This document shows positions 36,147 to 46,239 of a stretch of DNA of 64,000 nucleotides, piece by piece. The stretch is taken from assembly GCF_001315105.1 (NCBI RefSeq), contig NZ_BAZR01000025.1:1-64000 (forward strand), in the 5' to 3' direction. The stretch is from Paenibacillus sp. JCM 10914 (GTDB lineage Bacteria; Bacillota; Bacilli; Paenibacillales; Paenibacillaceae). The translations under genes and the position numbers were made by a program. The notes beneath the pieces are model-generated. The model did not search any database. It was not told the origin of the DNA and was given only the letters and a program-made list of their open reading frames with translations. Each line of letters starts with the position of its first letter. The first letter of the stretch is position 1.

Positions 36147-37127
36147 GTGGCTGTGCAAGTTAGGAAGCGCCCCCGCATTGTGGTGATGGGTGGAGGAACC
36201 GGGCTATCTGTTATGCTGCGGGGCCTCAAGGAGAAGCCTCTCGATATTACAGCCATCGTAACCGTTGCGGATGACGGTGGAAGCTCAGGTATTCTGCGCA
36301 GTGAATTGCAGATGCCGCCTCCGGGAGATATCCGGAATGTACTTACTGCACTTGCGGATGTCGAGCCGCTATTGTCAGATATATTGAAATACCGCTTCAA
36401 ATCAGGCTCGGGACTAGCCGGGCACAGCCTCGGCAACTTGATCCTGGCTGCTATGACGGATCTGCATGGAGATTTTGTCACGGCGGTCAAGGAGATGAGC
36501 CGAGTTTTTGTTGTTCGCGGCCAAGTATTGCCGGCAGCGGGCGAAGCAGTAGTTCTGCATGCAGAGATGGAAGACGGCAGCATCGTCACCGGGGAATCCA
36601 AGATTCCGGAAGCCGGGCAGCGCATCAAGCGAATCTTCCTGGAGCCGGAGCATGTGGAGCCATTGCCTGAAGCACTGGCGGCTATTCAGGAAGCGGATGC
36701 GATCCTGATTGGTCCGGGCAGTCTGTACACCAGCATTTTACCTAACTTGCTCGTCCCCAAGCTTGCCGAAGCGATTGTGTCCTCCGAAGCGATCAAGCTG
36801 TTTGTGTGCAACGTCATGACCCAGCCGGGTGAAACCGATAATTATACGGTGAGTGACCATTTGCAAGCCGTTTATGATCATATTGGTCTTCATCTATTCG
36901 ATTATGTTATTGTTAATGATGGAGAGATTCCACCACAGGTTCAGGATAAATATGCGCAGAAGGGCGCGAAGCCCGTGCATCTGGACCGGGAAGAGGTTAC
37001 CAGCAGAGGATATAAACTCATTGCGGATAAGCTTGTGCTATTTCGAACATACTTGCGGCATGACGCCGATAAGTTGAGTAATCATATTTTTCAGCTGGTG
37101 CAGGATTGGATTACACGAAAGGGGTGA
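36147..37127 (+). CDS. yvcK: YvcK family gluconeogenesis factor
   Basis: A 326-residue CofD-like protein that binds UDP-sugars. In B. subtilis it is needed for growth on gluconeogenic carbon and for correct peptidoglycan synthesis. Signatures include [37 protein letters not shown] and [13 protein letters not shown] 36147 suits AAGGGAAG better than GTG 36138. The stop overlaps the whiA ribosome site, implying translational coupling. Confidence 0.95.
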   Translation: MAVQVRKRPRIVVMGGGTGLSVMLRGLKEKPLDITAIVTVADDGGSSGILRSELQMPPPGDIRNVLTALADVEPLLSDILKYRFKSGSGLAGHSLGNLILAAMTDLHGDFVTAVKEMSRVFVVRGQVLPAAGEAVVLHAEMEDGSIVTGESKIPEAGQRIKRIFLEPEHVEPLPEALAAIQEADAILIGPGSLYTSILPNLLVPKLAEAIVSSEAIKLFVCNVMTQPGETDNYTVSDHLQAVYDHIGLHLFDYVIVNDGEIPPQVQDKYAQKGAKPVHLDREEVTSRGYKLIADKLVLFRTYLRHDADKLSNHIFQLVQDWITRKG

Positions 37128-37132
37128 GTACC

Positions 37133-38059
37133 TTGTCCTTTGCGGCACAGACGAAGAAAGAACTGACGATGGTTGAGAGCCAGAGCTGCTGTGAGAGAGC
37201 CGAACTATCCGCTTTAATTCGCATGAATGGCTCCGTTTCGCTCTCAAACAAAAAGGTGATCCTGGATATTTCGACGGAAAATGCCGCGATTGCAAGACGT
37301 ATTTATTCCTTAATTAAGAAGCATTTCCAGGCACATACCGAACTTCTCGTGCGTAAAAAAATGCGTTTGAAGAAGAATAACGTATATATCGTTCGCATAC
37401 CCGCTCAGGTGCAGGAGATTCTAAAAGAGCTGTGCATCGTCTCTGAAGGGTTCTTGTTTCAGTCTCGGATCGATGAGCGAATCGTCAGCAAAAACTGCTG
37501 CAAACGTGCTTATCTGCGCGGAGCTTCATGGCCGGCGGTTCCGTGAATAACCCGGAGTTCTTCTTATCATCTTGAGATCGCCTCGATGTATGAAGAGCAT
37601 TGCCAATCGCTTGTAGAGCTGGCTAATGAATTTCACCTGAATGCCCGCTGCATTGAGCGGAAGAAAGGCTTCATCTTCTACATCAAGGAAGGCGAGAAGA
37701 TTATCGAGTTTCTGAATCTGATCGGTGCACATCAGGCGTTGTTCAAGTTCGAGGATGTTCGCATTATGCGCGACATGCGCAATTCGGTTAACCGCATCGT
37801 GAATTGCGAGACCGCGAATTTGAACAAGACGATCGGTGCTGCCGTTCGCCAGATTGAGAACATCAAGCTATTGCAGAAGGAAATGGGGCTGGACAATCTG
37901 CCGGATAAGCTGCGAGAAGTCGCAGAAATCAGACTAGCTCATCCGGATATGAATTTGAAGGAAGTTGGAGAGATGCTGAAAGGTACCGTCAGCAAATCCG
38001 GCGTAAACCACCGACTGCGTAAAATTGACGAATTGGCCGAAAAGATTCGCAATGCATAA
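37133..38059 (+). CDS. whiA: WhiA family DNA-binding protein, with two frame breaks in this sequence
   Basis: WhiA combines an LAGLIDADG-like fold with a C-terminal HTH and influences cell division and chromosome segregation in B. subtilis. The N-terminus is [11 protein letters not shown] from TTG 37133, six bases after GGGGTGAG; the C-terminal HTH reads [22 protein letters not shown] is missing near 37526 (GCTTC should be GCTTTC, giving [14 protein letters not shown]) and two bases near 37557, after which the original frame resumes. Repair gives about 309 residues, near the B. subtilis length. Confidence 0.9.
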
Positions 38060-38160
38060 GTTTTTTTTCTTCTAGTGTCCTGTATGGTAAAATGGTATAA
38101 TATTATAAAATGTCACCGCGCTTTCAATGCAGCAGATTTATTAGATAGGGGGTAATTTTC

Positions 38161-38430
38161 ATGACAAAGCACCCGGTAGTCGTTCGGTTAAAGACGGGTC
38201 TTCACGCTAGACCGGCCGCGCTGTTCGTTCAGGAAGCGAATAAATACTCATCCGAAATTTTTGTTGAAAAAGATGATAAAAAAGTGAATGCCAAGAGTAT
38301 CATGGGAATTATGAGCCTTGCCATCAGTTCTGGGACGGAAGTTCACATTAGCGCTGAGGGAGCGGACGCTGAGCAAGCGGTTACTTCTCTCGTTAATTTG
38401 GTGAGCAAAGAGGAACTGGAGAACCAATAA
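38161..38430 (+). CDS. HPr/Crh-type phosphocarrier with both His15 and Ser46
   Basis: The 89-residue protein sits where B. subtilis has crh, after whiA. It carries GLHARPAALF with His at position 15, the site phosphorylated by PTS enzyme I, and NAKSIMGIMSL with Ser46, the HprK target. B. subtilis Crh has Gln at position 15 and acts only in regulation. This protein could therefore serve both as a PTS phosphocarrier and as a CcpA co-regulator. AGGGGG precedes ATG 38161 by eight bases. Whether a separate ptsH exists cannot be seen from this window. Confidence 0.92.
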   Translation: MTKHPVVVRLKTGLHARPAALFVQEANKYSSEIFVEKDDKKVNAKSIMGIMSLAISSGTEVHISAEGADAEQAVTSLVNLVSKEELENQ

Positions 38431-38459
38431 TTGTATTCATGACCGTGATTTCAGGTTAA

Positions 38460-38489
38460 GAAAAGTCTTGTATTTGCAAGGCTTTTTTT
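38460..38489 (+). terminator. terminator after the rapZ-yvcK-whiA-crh cluster
   Basis: AGTCTTG and CAAGGCT arms (one G-U) with a six-base loop, then seven T residues. Confidence 0.85.
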
Positions 38490-38671
38490 ACTATGACTTC
38501 TCTTGGAACCTCGAAGGATTTATCGTACATAAGAATGAGAGAAGGGGTGGAGAAATCCGCCTCTTTTTTATATTGTTTTATGAAAGTAAGCCGTCGTTTA
38601 ACTTCAGTTTAACTTGTTGATTTATTCTTTCCTTACAGACAATAAAATTGGAGGGAAGGGAAGAAAAAACG

Positions 38672-40470
38672 ATGAGTGTAACGAATAATACTTCTATACA
38701 ATCGATACCGCAGGAAGAACCTGCTGAGAACAAGAAAGCAAGCGCCCATGCCTTCTTCCGCCTATTAAAGGAAACCAAACCACCGATGCTATTGCTGGTC
38801 GGAGCTATCCTTCTGAATGTCGTATCAACCCTGGTGGGACTGGTCATTCCGATGTTTACCAAGAGCCTGGTGGATGGCTTCTCCTTAACCGATATGAACC
38901 GCACGCATATCATCGGGCTTGGGATCGCGTTTGTGGTGCAGACGATCGCCGCGGGGATCTCGATCTACTTGTTGAGTTACACAGGACAGAAGATGGTGGC
39001 CGCACTGCGGAATCGGTTGTGGAAAAAGCTGCTGGTGCTGCCGGTCCAATATTTCGATCATAACCGATCGGGGGAAACGGTGAGCCGGATGACGAACGAT
39101 ACCGGCGTGATAAAAGGGTTGGTTTCAGACCATGCCGCCGGTTTTGCCAGCGGGATCGTGTCGATTGTCGGCTCCATCGGCGTGCTGCTATATCTGAACT
39201 GGAAGATGACGCTGACCATGTTCATCGTGATCCCGATGGCGGCGCTGATTCTTGTGCCGCTGGGCAAGAAGATGTACAAAATATCGCTTGGCATGCAAGA
39301 CGAAACGGCTTCGTTTACGGCAAATATCAGTCAGGTGCTGTCGGAGATCCGTTTGGTTAAAGCCTCTAACGCGGAGAGCAGAGAATATAAGAATGGCAAC
39401 AAAGGCATTACCAACCTGCTGAATTTCGGCATTAAGGAAGGGCTCGTATCCGCTTGGATCGCTCCGCTGATGTCCTTTGTGCTGATGATGCTGCTGGTGG
39501 TTGTGATCGGGTATGGCGGGCTTCAGGTGTCAACGGGAGCACTTACAGCGGGTGAATTGGTTGCGTTTATTCTGTACCTGATTCAGATTGTGATGCCAAT
39601 GACGCAGTTAACGACGTTTTTACCCAGTTTCAGAAGGCAAAAGGAGCAACCGAGCGAATATTGGAAACACTGGATGCAGAGGAAGAACTCATCTCGTCCG
39701 GTGCTGATGTGGTGAATGCGAATCAGCGGTTGTCGATCGAGAATCTTTCGTTTGGTTACAAACCGGATGAGCCGGTATTGCAGGATGTCAGCTTTCAGAT
39801 GGAGCCGGGAACGGTCACGGCCGTGGTTGGACCGAGTGGTGGTGGCAAAACAACGCTGTTCTCCATGCTCGAGCGCTTCTATCTTCCGCAGAAAGGTCAG
39901 ATTCGACTAGGCAAAGCGGTCATTGATACGTTCTCCTTACGTTCCTGGCGCGGATTGATCGGATATGTATCGCAGGAAAGTCCCATGATCGCGGGCACGG
40001 TTCGCGAAAACATATGTTATGGGATGGACAGGGAAGTGAGCGAAGCGGAAATTCGAAGAGCGGCTGAAATGGCTTATGCGGACAGGTTTATCGACGAGCT
40101 GCCGAGCGGCTTTGATACGGATGTGGGCGAACGCGGCGTGAAACTCTCGGGCGGGCAACGGCAGCGGATTGCGATTGCCAGAGCACTGCTTCGGAATCCT
40201 AAGATTCTGATGCTGGACGAAGCCACCTCCAGTCTGGATAGCCGTTCGGAGATCGAAGTGCAGAAGGCGCTCAAGAACCTCATGGCTGGACGAACCACGA
40301 TTATTATTGCACACCGGTTATCCACGGTTGTGGGTGCCGACCAGATTGTTTTTATAGAGAAAGGCACGGTCACCGGTCGGGGGACACATGACGAATTGAT
40401 CAGGGAGCATGCGATGTACAGAGAATTTGCCGTTCAGCAGCTACAGATGAATGATGCGATCGAGGCCTAA
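38672..40470 (+). CDS. bmrA: BmrA-like multidrug ABC exporter half-transporter, frameshifted in this sequence
   Basis: Homodimeric exporter with six helices (residues 40-330) and a C-terminal ATPase: Walker [10 protein letters not shown], signature [16 protein letters not shown], Walker [13 protein letters not shown]. It resembles B. subtilis BmrA along its length ([42 protein letters not shown]). The frame breaks in a T run at 39617-39621; a sixth T gives [20 protein letters not shown] and one 599-residue protein, close to BmrA in size. The start is ATG 38672. A two-component pair follows directly and may control it. Confidence 0.93.
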
Positions 40471-40506
40471 AGCTAGCTTGACGGTGCTTGGGAAGAAGGG
40501 GTGGCC

Positions 40507-41187
40507 ATGGCAAAAATATTGGTAGTCGATGATGATTCGAACATCCGCGAGCTCGTGAAGGTGTTTCTGGAGGAAGCGGGGCTGGAAGAGGTGCTCGAAG
40601 CCTCTGATGGTGTTGAGGCACTATCCGTGATGGATCAGACATCCGTCGATCTGGTCGTGATGGATATCATGATGCCGAATATGGATGGATGGGAGTTATG
40701 TCGGGAGATCCGGAGGAGTACCGGAATCCCGGTACTGATGTTAACGGCAAAAGGGGAGACGACACAGATCGTGAAGGGCTTTGAGCTGGGTACAGACGAT
40801 TATCTGGTGAAGCCCTTCGAACCTGCCGAACTGGTCGTACGTGTTAGAGCGTTGCTCAAGCGTTATCAGGTCGCAGCCTCCCAGACGGTAACCATCGGGA
40901 AGCTGCAGATGAACCGCAGAACCTATGAGGTCAAGGCGGCTGATGACATGTTCACCCTGCCACTGAAGGAGTTCGAACTGCTCTTCAAGCTGGCAAGTTA
41001 TCCCGGCAGCACGTTGACGCGGGACCGGCTGATTGAGGAGATATGGGGCTATGACTTTGAAGGGAACGAACGGACGCTGGACGTGCACGTGAACCGGCTG
41101 CGGGAGCGGTTTCCGGAGGAGAAATACCGGTTCAGGATTCGTACGGTCCGCGGGCTTGGCTATCGGCTGGAGGTAGGTGAGGGCTGA
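40507..41187 (+). CDS. OmpR-family response regulator
   Basis: 226-residue regulator: receiver (ILVVDDDSNI, acceptor Asp in VVMDIMMPNMDG near residue 53, DYLVKPFEP) and a winged helix (LPLKEFELLFKLASYPG, ERTLDVHVNRLRERF). ATG 40507 follows AAGGGG. It overlaps the kinase start by one base and lies 36 bp after the exporter gene, suggesting one operon. Confidence 0.93.
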   Translation: MAKILVVDDDSNIRELVKVFLEEAGLEEVLEASDGVEALSVMDQTSVDLVVMDIMMPNMDGWELCREIRRSTGIPVLMLTAKGETTQIVKGFELGTDDYLVKPFEPAELVVRVRALLKRYQVAASQTVTIGKLQMNRRTYEVKAADDMFTLPLKEFELLFKLASYPGSTLTRDRLIEEIWGYDFEGNERTLDVHVNRLRERFPEEKYRFRIRTVRGLGYRLEVGEG

Positions 41188-42263
41188 TGAGGAAAACGCT
41201 CAAAATTTTGTGGAAAATCGTCCGGGAAACCCTTCAGACCCTCTTGATCTTCGCGGTCCTGGGTGCATCATGGACGGCAGGCACCTATGTAACGAGGTTC
41301 GTATATACCTGGACGGGAACCCCGCCTTGGGATTATGTTGTCCAACTGATCAACCTGTTTACGGGCGTTATAATATTCTTTATATGCATACTGCTGGTGG
41401 GACTGCTCTTCAAGCACAGACAGATTGCCGTGCTGACTGCCATTACGGATGCCATGCGCCGGATATCCCAAGGGGATTTCAATGTGAAGATGGACGATCG
41501 GGAGTGGCGCGGCGAATTCAAGATGATTGCCAGCAGCATTAACGACATGGCGGGCGAGCTGGGGCGGATGGAGACGATGCGTCAGGATTTCATCTCCAAT
41601 GTGTCTCATGAAATTCAATCGCCGCTGACCTCGATACGCGGATTCGCCAGGGCGCTTCGCAAGCCGAACCTGCCTGAAGTGCGGCGGGATCATTACTTGG
41701 AGATCATCGAAGGAGAGGCCCGCCGTCTGTCTCAGCTCAGCGATAATCTGCTGAAGCTGTCCTCCTTGGAAGGAGAGCAGCAAGGGTTTGTGACGGATCG
41801 GTATCGACTGGACCGGCAGTTGCGTACGATTGTCTCGGCATGTGAGCCGCAGTGGCTGGCGAAGAATATTCAAGTCAGCCTGGAACTGGCAGCTGTGGAG
41901 ATAGTGGCAACCGAGGATCTGCTCAGCCAGGTATGGACCAATTTGCTTCATAACAGCATCAAATTCACGCCGGATTCGGGTGCTATTACGATAACCTTGA
42001 ACGCAGCGGAGCAGGAGGCTACCGTGAATATATCCGATACAGGCGTGGGGATATCCGAAACGGACCAGCTCCGGATCTTTGAACGCTTCTATAAGGCCGA
42101 TAAATCACGTAACCGTGCTCTCGGTGGAAGCGGACTAGGCTTATCGATCGTCAAGCGAATTCTGGATATTCACAAGGGAAGCGTGTCAGTACAGTCGCAG
42201 CTAGGGCAGGGGTCAACGTTTACGGTACATTTGCCGCTAAAGCCATGCGCGAGCAGGGAATAG
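41187..42263 (+). CDS. sensor histidine kinase, EnvZ/PhoR type
   Basis: 358-residue kinase with two membrane helices (about 15-35 and 50-75) and only a short loop between them, a HAMP-like linker (AITDAMRRISQGDFNVKM), a HisKA box with His in SNVSHEIQSPLTSI near residue 142, and a HATPase with NLLHNSIKFTPDSG, DTGVGIS and GGSGLGLSIVK. The lack of a sizeable sensor domain suggests that it senses within the membrane or through the exporter. Confidence 0.92.
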   Translation: MRKTLKILWKIVRETLQTLLIFAVLGASWTAGTYVTRFVYTWTGTPPWDYVVQLINLFTGVIIFFICILLVGLLFKHRQIAVLTAITDAMRRISQGDFNVKMDDREWRGEFKMIASSINDMAGELGRMETMRQDFISNVSHEIQSPLTSIRGFARALRKPNLPEVRRDHYLEIIEGEARRLSQLSDNLLKLSSLEGEQQGFVTDRYRLDRQLRTIVSACEPQWLAKNIQVSLELAAVEIVATEDLLSQVWTNLLHNSIKFTPDSGAITITLNAAEQEATVNISDTGVGISETDQLRIFERFYKADKSRNRALGGSGLGLSIVKRILDIHKGSVSVQSQLGQGSTFTVHLPLKPCASRE

Positions 42264-42697
42264 CGCTTAGGTTGGAAGCTGGCAACTAGGAAATGCGAAT
42301 TAGAAGAATTAAATGGTGAAGATCATCAGTCTGAGGGGCTGAGTTGGAGATGGTGGCAAGGTGATAGAGTGGTGGTAGAGTCGCGATTGCAGCAAAAGGT
42401 TGCAAAAATGCAGGCTTTAGAAGGTAAAACCATCGCTTTCCTCTCGATACCTGCATATTTGCATCTTTTTAGTTCGTGTTGTTCGATTTCAGTGCCATGC
42501 TCCTTAAATAACTGCATTTTTGCAGGCTTTTGGCTCAAGCATACGGAATTCACTCCCCAAAACTGCATATTTGCATCTAAATTTATCATCTCATGCGAAA
42601 TTTCTCCGTTGTGGACCTGCTTATTCATACACCAGAAATGTTTAAACGGCGCCTCGAACAATTATGGTTCGGACGCCGCTTGTTGTTATTCACCTCG
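42264..42697. other. 434-bp spacer with a repeated palindrome element and no credible gene
   Basis: The spacer between the convergent kinase and amino-acid ATPase genes. An open frame crosses it (42369-42785) but has no ribosome site or family features and is built from the repeats described separately. No strong terminator was seen for either flanking gene. Confidence 0.6.
42401..42580 (+). repeat. two diverged copies of a 112-bp unit, each with two TGCA-W-TGCA palindromes
   Basis: TGCAAAAATGCA (42401), TGCATATTTGCA (42452), TGCATTTTTGCA (42513) and TGCATATTTGCA (42564). First and third are followed by GGCTTT; second and fourth are preceded by C and followed by TCT. The offset between copies is exactly 112 bp for both palindromes, while the bases between them differ. 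This looks like conserved short sites in a duplicated spacer. Confidence 0.7.
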
Positions 42698-43426
42698 CTA
42701 TAGTACCTTCTCCAGGAAGCTAATCGTACGCTCGTGCTTCGGTCTGCCGAACAATTCTTCAGGCGGACCTTCTTCCACGATATAGCCCTCATCCATGAAG
42801 ATGACGCGATCCGCGACCTCGCGCGCAAAGCCCATCTCATGCGTGACGATGACCATGGTCATGCCTTCGCGTGCAAGGTCCTTGATAACGCCGAGCACTT
42901 CGCCGACCATCTCTGGATCGAGCGCTGACGTCGGCTCGTCAAAGAGCATAATGTCCGGATTCATGGCCAGTGCGCGGGCGATAGCGACACGCTGCTTCTG
43001 GCCGCCGGATAATTGGCTGGGTATCGCGTCGGCTTTATCTGACAGGCCAACCCGCTCAAGCAACTGGAGCGCGGTAGCCCGCGCCTGTTCCGTGTTCTGC
43101 TTGCCAAGCTCCATCGGAGCGAACATGATGTTCTTCAGCACATTGAAGTTCGGGAACAGGTTGAAATGCTGAAAGACCATGCCGATATTTTCGCGTGCTT
43201 TATTGATATCGGTATTGGGGTCGTTGATGTCGCGTTCGGCCACGATCACACTGCCTGCGGTAATGTCCTCCAGTCGGTTGATGCAGCGCAGAAACGTACT
43301 TTTACCTGAACCGGAAGGTCCAATGACGCAGACGACTTCTCCTTCTTGCACCTCCACATCAATGCCTTTGAGCACATGATTGCTGCCAAAGCTCTTCTTT
43401 AAGCCCTTTATCCGAATTTTACCCAT
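42698..43426 (-). CDS. polar amino acid ABC transporter ATPase (GlnQ-like)
   Basis: The 242-residue ATPase energises uptake of a polar amino acid together with the adjacent fused protein. Walker [10 protein letters not shown] (about residues 36-44), signature [15 protein letters not shown], Walker [16 protein letters not shown]-loop [10 protein letters not shown]. Its start overlaps the permease 3' end by eight bases. Confidence 0.94.
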   Translation of the reverse strand: MGKIRIKGLKKSFGSNHVLKGIDVEVQEGEVVCVIGPSGSGKSTFLRCINRLEDITAGSVIVAERDINDPNTDINKARENIGMVFQHFNLFPNFNVLKNIMFAPMELGKQNTEQARATALQLLERVGLSDKADAIPSQLSGGQKQRVAIARALAMNPDIMLFDEPTSALDPEMVGEVLGVIKDLAREGMTMVIVTHEMGFAREVADRVIFMDEGYIVEEGPPEELFGRPKHERTISFLEKVL

Positions 43427-44869
43427 GACGAACCTTCCCTTCCAAACGGTTTGCGATCTTCGTAAGGACTGTAATCACGATCAGGTACATAATCGCTACC
43501 ACGAGCCAAATATCGAATGAAGCAAACGTTCTTGCTATGATGATTTTTCCTGATTGCGTGAGTTCCACCAGCCCGATGGCCGACAAGATCGAAGTATCCT
43601 TCAGCGTGATAACAAACTGATTGATGAACGACGGAATCATGACTTTGATCGCTTGTGGAATAATGATCTTGATCATCGCCCTGCGATAAGGAAGACCAAG
43701 TGACCTAGCCGCCTCCATCTGACCCGGATCAATGGATTGAATCCCGCCGCGGATGATTTCGGTGATATAAGCGCCTGCATTCAGCGTCAGCGTCAGCACG
43801 GCGGCCACGAACAGCGGCATCGTAAATCCGAACGCTTGCGGAATGCCCCAATAGATGAAGAAAGCGAGTACGATCAGCGGGATACCGCGGAAAATATCAA
43901 CGAATACCGTGGCAATACCGCGCAGCACCTTGTTGCGCCCAACCTTCATGAAACCGAAGATCAGCCCGAGGATAAAGGCAAAGACCAAGGAAACGAGTGT
44001 ATACATAATGGTCTTACCAAGTCCCGACAGGAGCGAGGGGAGGATTCTACAATGAGTTCCCAGCGGCTCTGATTGGCCGGACCGACAGAAGCGTTCTCGC
44101 CAAGATAAACGTCGATAATTTCTTGGTATTTTCCACTTGCTCTAAGGTTGGTCAGGCCCGTGTTGAACATTTCAAGTAGCTCCTGATTACGATCCTTGCC
44201 AACGGCAAAGCCGTATTCACCGCCTGCCTCCATATCCGTTACGATCTGTAATCCGTTGTTCTGTTGCACTCCATATGCCAGTACGGGATAATCATCGAAG
44301 CAAGCAACGGAATTTCCTGTTCTGACGTCATTGTACATTTGGTCCGAATCATCGAAGGGCACGATCGTAAAGCCATGCTCATCGGCAATGGACTCAGCGA
44401 AGCTATAACCCTCGGTGCCTGTCTTGACGGCAACCCGCTTTCCCCTCAAATCCTCATAGCCTTGGATCGAATCGTCATTTTCACGAATAGCCATGACGAC
44501 CCCGGATTGAAAGTATGGGTCCGAAAAGTCGAATTTTTGCTTCCGTTCCTCCGTAATACTCATACCTGCGATGACACCATCGACTTGGTTGGCTTCCAGT
44601 GCCTGTACGGCCGCATTGAAGCCCATCGGCTTGATCTCATAGCGGAAGTTCTGATCCTCGGCAATCGCTGCCAGCAGATCCATATCAATGCCCACAAACT
44701 CTCCGCTGGCATCCTGGAACTCAAATGGTGCAAAGGTGACGTCCGTCCCGATTTGATATACTTTACCGGAGGCCGGCGCAGATGAAGCAGTGACATGCCC
44801 GTAAGGGATGCCAGCTGTCGTGATGAGCAGTAGCGATAAGGTAAATAATATGGTCCGTATCGATTTCAT
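43419..44869 (-). CDS. amino acid ABC transporter: fused substrate-binding protein and permease, frameshifted in this sequence
   Basis: A signal sequence (about 28 residues) leads into a solute-binding domain ([31 protein letters not shown]) of about 240 residues and then, in another frame, a HisM/GlnP-type permease ([20 protein letters not shown]). The break is near 44042; one more base in the GG run (C on the coding strand) gives [20 protein letters not shown] and joins both parts. The repaired chain is 483 residues, the arrangement known for GlnP-type fused importers. AGGGAGG precedes ATG 44869. Without repair there is a binding protein with an aberrant tail and a permease lacking its first helix. 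Confidence 0.85.
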
Positions 44870-45124
44870 AATGTCCTCCCTTTTGTTCGTAAAAAGCATC
44901 CCAAGTTAGTTACCCGTAAATCGTTACATATTAAACAGTCATGTGTGTAATTCCGGTACCTTATCTTGCCCAAAAAACAGATTGTTTCAGGCTTTATCAC
45001 CTAAATGAAGAGGTTCAAAAAAATATTTTTGAAACACGATAAACGGATGCAACATTTACCAAATTCCCTCGTCTGAGAGATAAAGCAGGCTTGACAGTAA
45101 CACCAATCGAAGGAGGATATGAAG
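44870..45124. other. 255-bp divergent spacer between the amino acid importer and the SIMPL gene
   Basis: Contains the upstream regions of both genes and an A/T palindrome at 45014-45033 (TTCAAAAA-N4-TTTTTGAA). No clear sigma-A promoter could be assigned. Confidence 0.45.
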
Positions 45125-45886
45125 ATGAAGAGATGGGTCAAACAATTGGGTTCGATTATGATTGCAGGGGCATTGTTGACGGGTACGGCAGCAGTTACGG
45201 GGTTTGGAGGTACGTCCAAGGCGTACGCAGCTGAGGGAGTGCAACAAAATCTTATAACTGTATTAGGTAAAGGTGAGATTTCCGTAAAGCCGGACATCGT
45301 ATACTTGTCGATCGGGGCTGAGTCGTATGCAGCAACGGCTAAATCTGCACAGAAAAGCAATGCACAGAAGATTGAAAAAGTCATGAAGTTGTTGAAGGAC
45401 ACGTGGAAGATCAACGATAAGGACATTAAGACTGAGCAGTTCTATGTACAGCCGAATTACACGTATGACGACAAAGAAGGGCGCAAAGTGCAGAATTATG
45501 CCGCTTATCACTCTTTGGAAGTGACGCTGCGTGATTTGAGCAAAGTCGGCGATCTGCTGGATGCCGCAGCTGAGGAGGGCGCCAACTCCATTGGTAATGC
45601 ACGCTTCTCTGTAGAGAACCGCGATGCCTTCGAAGAGCAGGTTATCGATAAAGCCATTGCGAATGCTGACTTGAAAGCGAAGGCGATTGCCAAAGCGTCC
45701 AAGCGTCAACTTGGGGTTGTGGTGAGCGTGGTAGAGGGAGCCGTGGGAACAGATCGTATCTATGGTCTGAATGAGATGGCCGCGAAAGTCGAGTCTTCCA
45801 TGGCGAATGATGCTGGCAGCACATCCGTCAAACCAGGTGAGATCAAAATATCGACACAACTTTACGTTCAATACGAATTGAAATAG
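45125..45886 (+). CDS. secreted SIMPL (DUF541) domain protein
   Basis: 253-residue exported protein. A signal peptide of about 38 residues ends in SKAYAAEG, with likely cleavage after AYA. The mature part is a DUF541/SIMPL domain (ITVLGKGEISVKPDIVYLSI, QNYAAYHSLEVTLRDLSKVG), related to the B. subtilis YggE-like proteins and BP26 antigens. The function is unknown; relatives form ring or channel-like oligomers. ATG 45125 has eight bases to AGGAGG. Confidence 0.88.
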   Translation: MKRWVKQLGSIMIAGALLTGTAAVTGFGGTSKAYAAEGVQQNLITVLGKGEISVKPDIVYLSIGAESYAATAKSAQKSNAQKIEKVMKLLKDTWKINDKDIKTEQFYVQPNYTYDDKEGRKVQNYAAYHSLEVTLRDLSKVGDLLDAAAEEGANSIGNARFSVENRDAFEEQVIDKAIANADLKAKAIAKASKRQLGVVVSVVEGAVGTDRIYGLNEMAAKVESSMANDAGSTSVKPGEIKISTQLYVQYELK

Positions 45887-45912
45887 GAAGAATCGTTAAA
45901 GGTTCTATCCTC

Positions 45913-45948
45913 GCAGCTCCTCCTTGTTTGAACGGAGGGGCTGTTTTT
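45913..45948 (+). terminator. terminator after the SIMPL gene
   Basis: CAGC-T-CCTCC and GGAGG-G-GCTG arms with a ten-base loop, then TTTTT. Confidence 0.9.
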
Positions 45949-45949
45949 C

Positions 45950-46239
45950 TTGTGTTTGGAAGGGGCCATAATACAGAAAAGTGTTGTGTGTAGGGGGAAA
46001 ACACGGTATAGTGAATATGCGAAAAAAGGAACTTAATCTTGAAATGGTAAAGCCATACCCATGGATATGGCTTTTTTCTCTTAAATACCAGAAGCCTTCC
46101 CCCTAAGAAGAAACGGATCTTCCCCTTCTGAGAAATGATGGTACATGACCGTTTCTTCTTAGCGGATACGCTTTTGGTGCATACTACGAATACCGGTAGT
46201 TGGAACCAGGTCGTATATTCTGATGAAGGAGTGGTGCAT
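45950..46239. other. potABCD leader region
   Basis: TTGTGT (45984) and TATAGT (46007) with a 17-bp spacer form a weak promoter candidate. About 40 bp later there is a terminator (46048-46078), 160 bp before potA. A short frame with AAAAAAGGA upstream begins at 46044 inside it. This could be a small RNA or an attenuator; no known riboswitch class was recognised. Confidence 0.4.
46048..46078 (+). terminator. hairpin terminator upstream of potA
   Basis: AAGCCATA and TATGGCTT arms around CCCATGGA, followed by TTTTTTCTC. It cannot serve the SIMPL gene, which already has a terminator 100 bp earlier. Confidence 0.75.

Noticed and set aside
40507-42263. Calling the OmpR/EnvZ-type pair YvcP/YvcQ by position
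   Set aside because: YvcQ-type kinases are short, BceS-like and lack HAMP; this kinase has a HAMP-like linker, and no BceAB-type exporter is nearby.
42401-42580. CRISPR-like array
   Set aside because: Only four 12-bp palindromes with alternating 51- and 61-bp spacing and no uniform repeat of 24 bp or more; no cas genes nearby.
42369-42785. 138-residue open frame on the plus strand
   Set aside because: It consists of the repeat-bearing spacer plus antisense of the GlnQ-like gene, lacks a ribosome site and shows no protein-like composition.
45014-45033. TTCAAAAA-N4-TTTTTGAA as a terminator
   Set aside because: All A/T stem, no GC core, and it lies upstream of both divergent genes.
45091-45096. 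TTGACA as -35 box of the SIMPL gene
   Set aside because: A -10 box at 17 bp would fall on the ribosome binding site, so the transcript would start inside the coding region.
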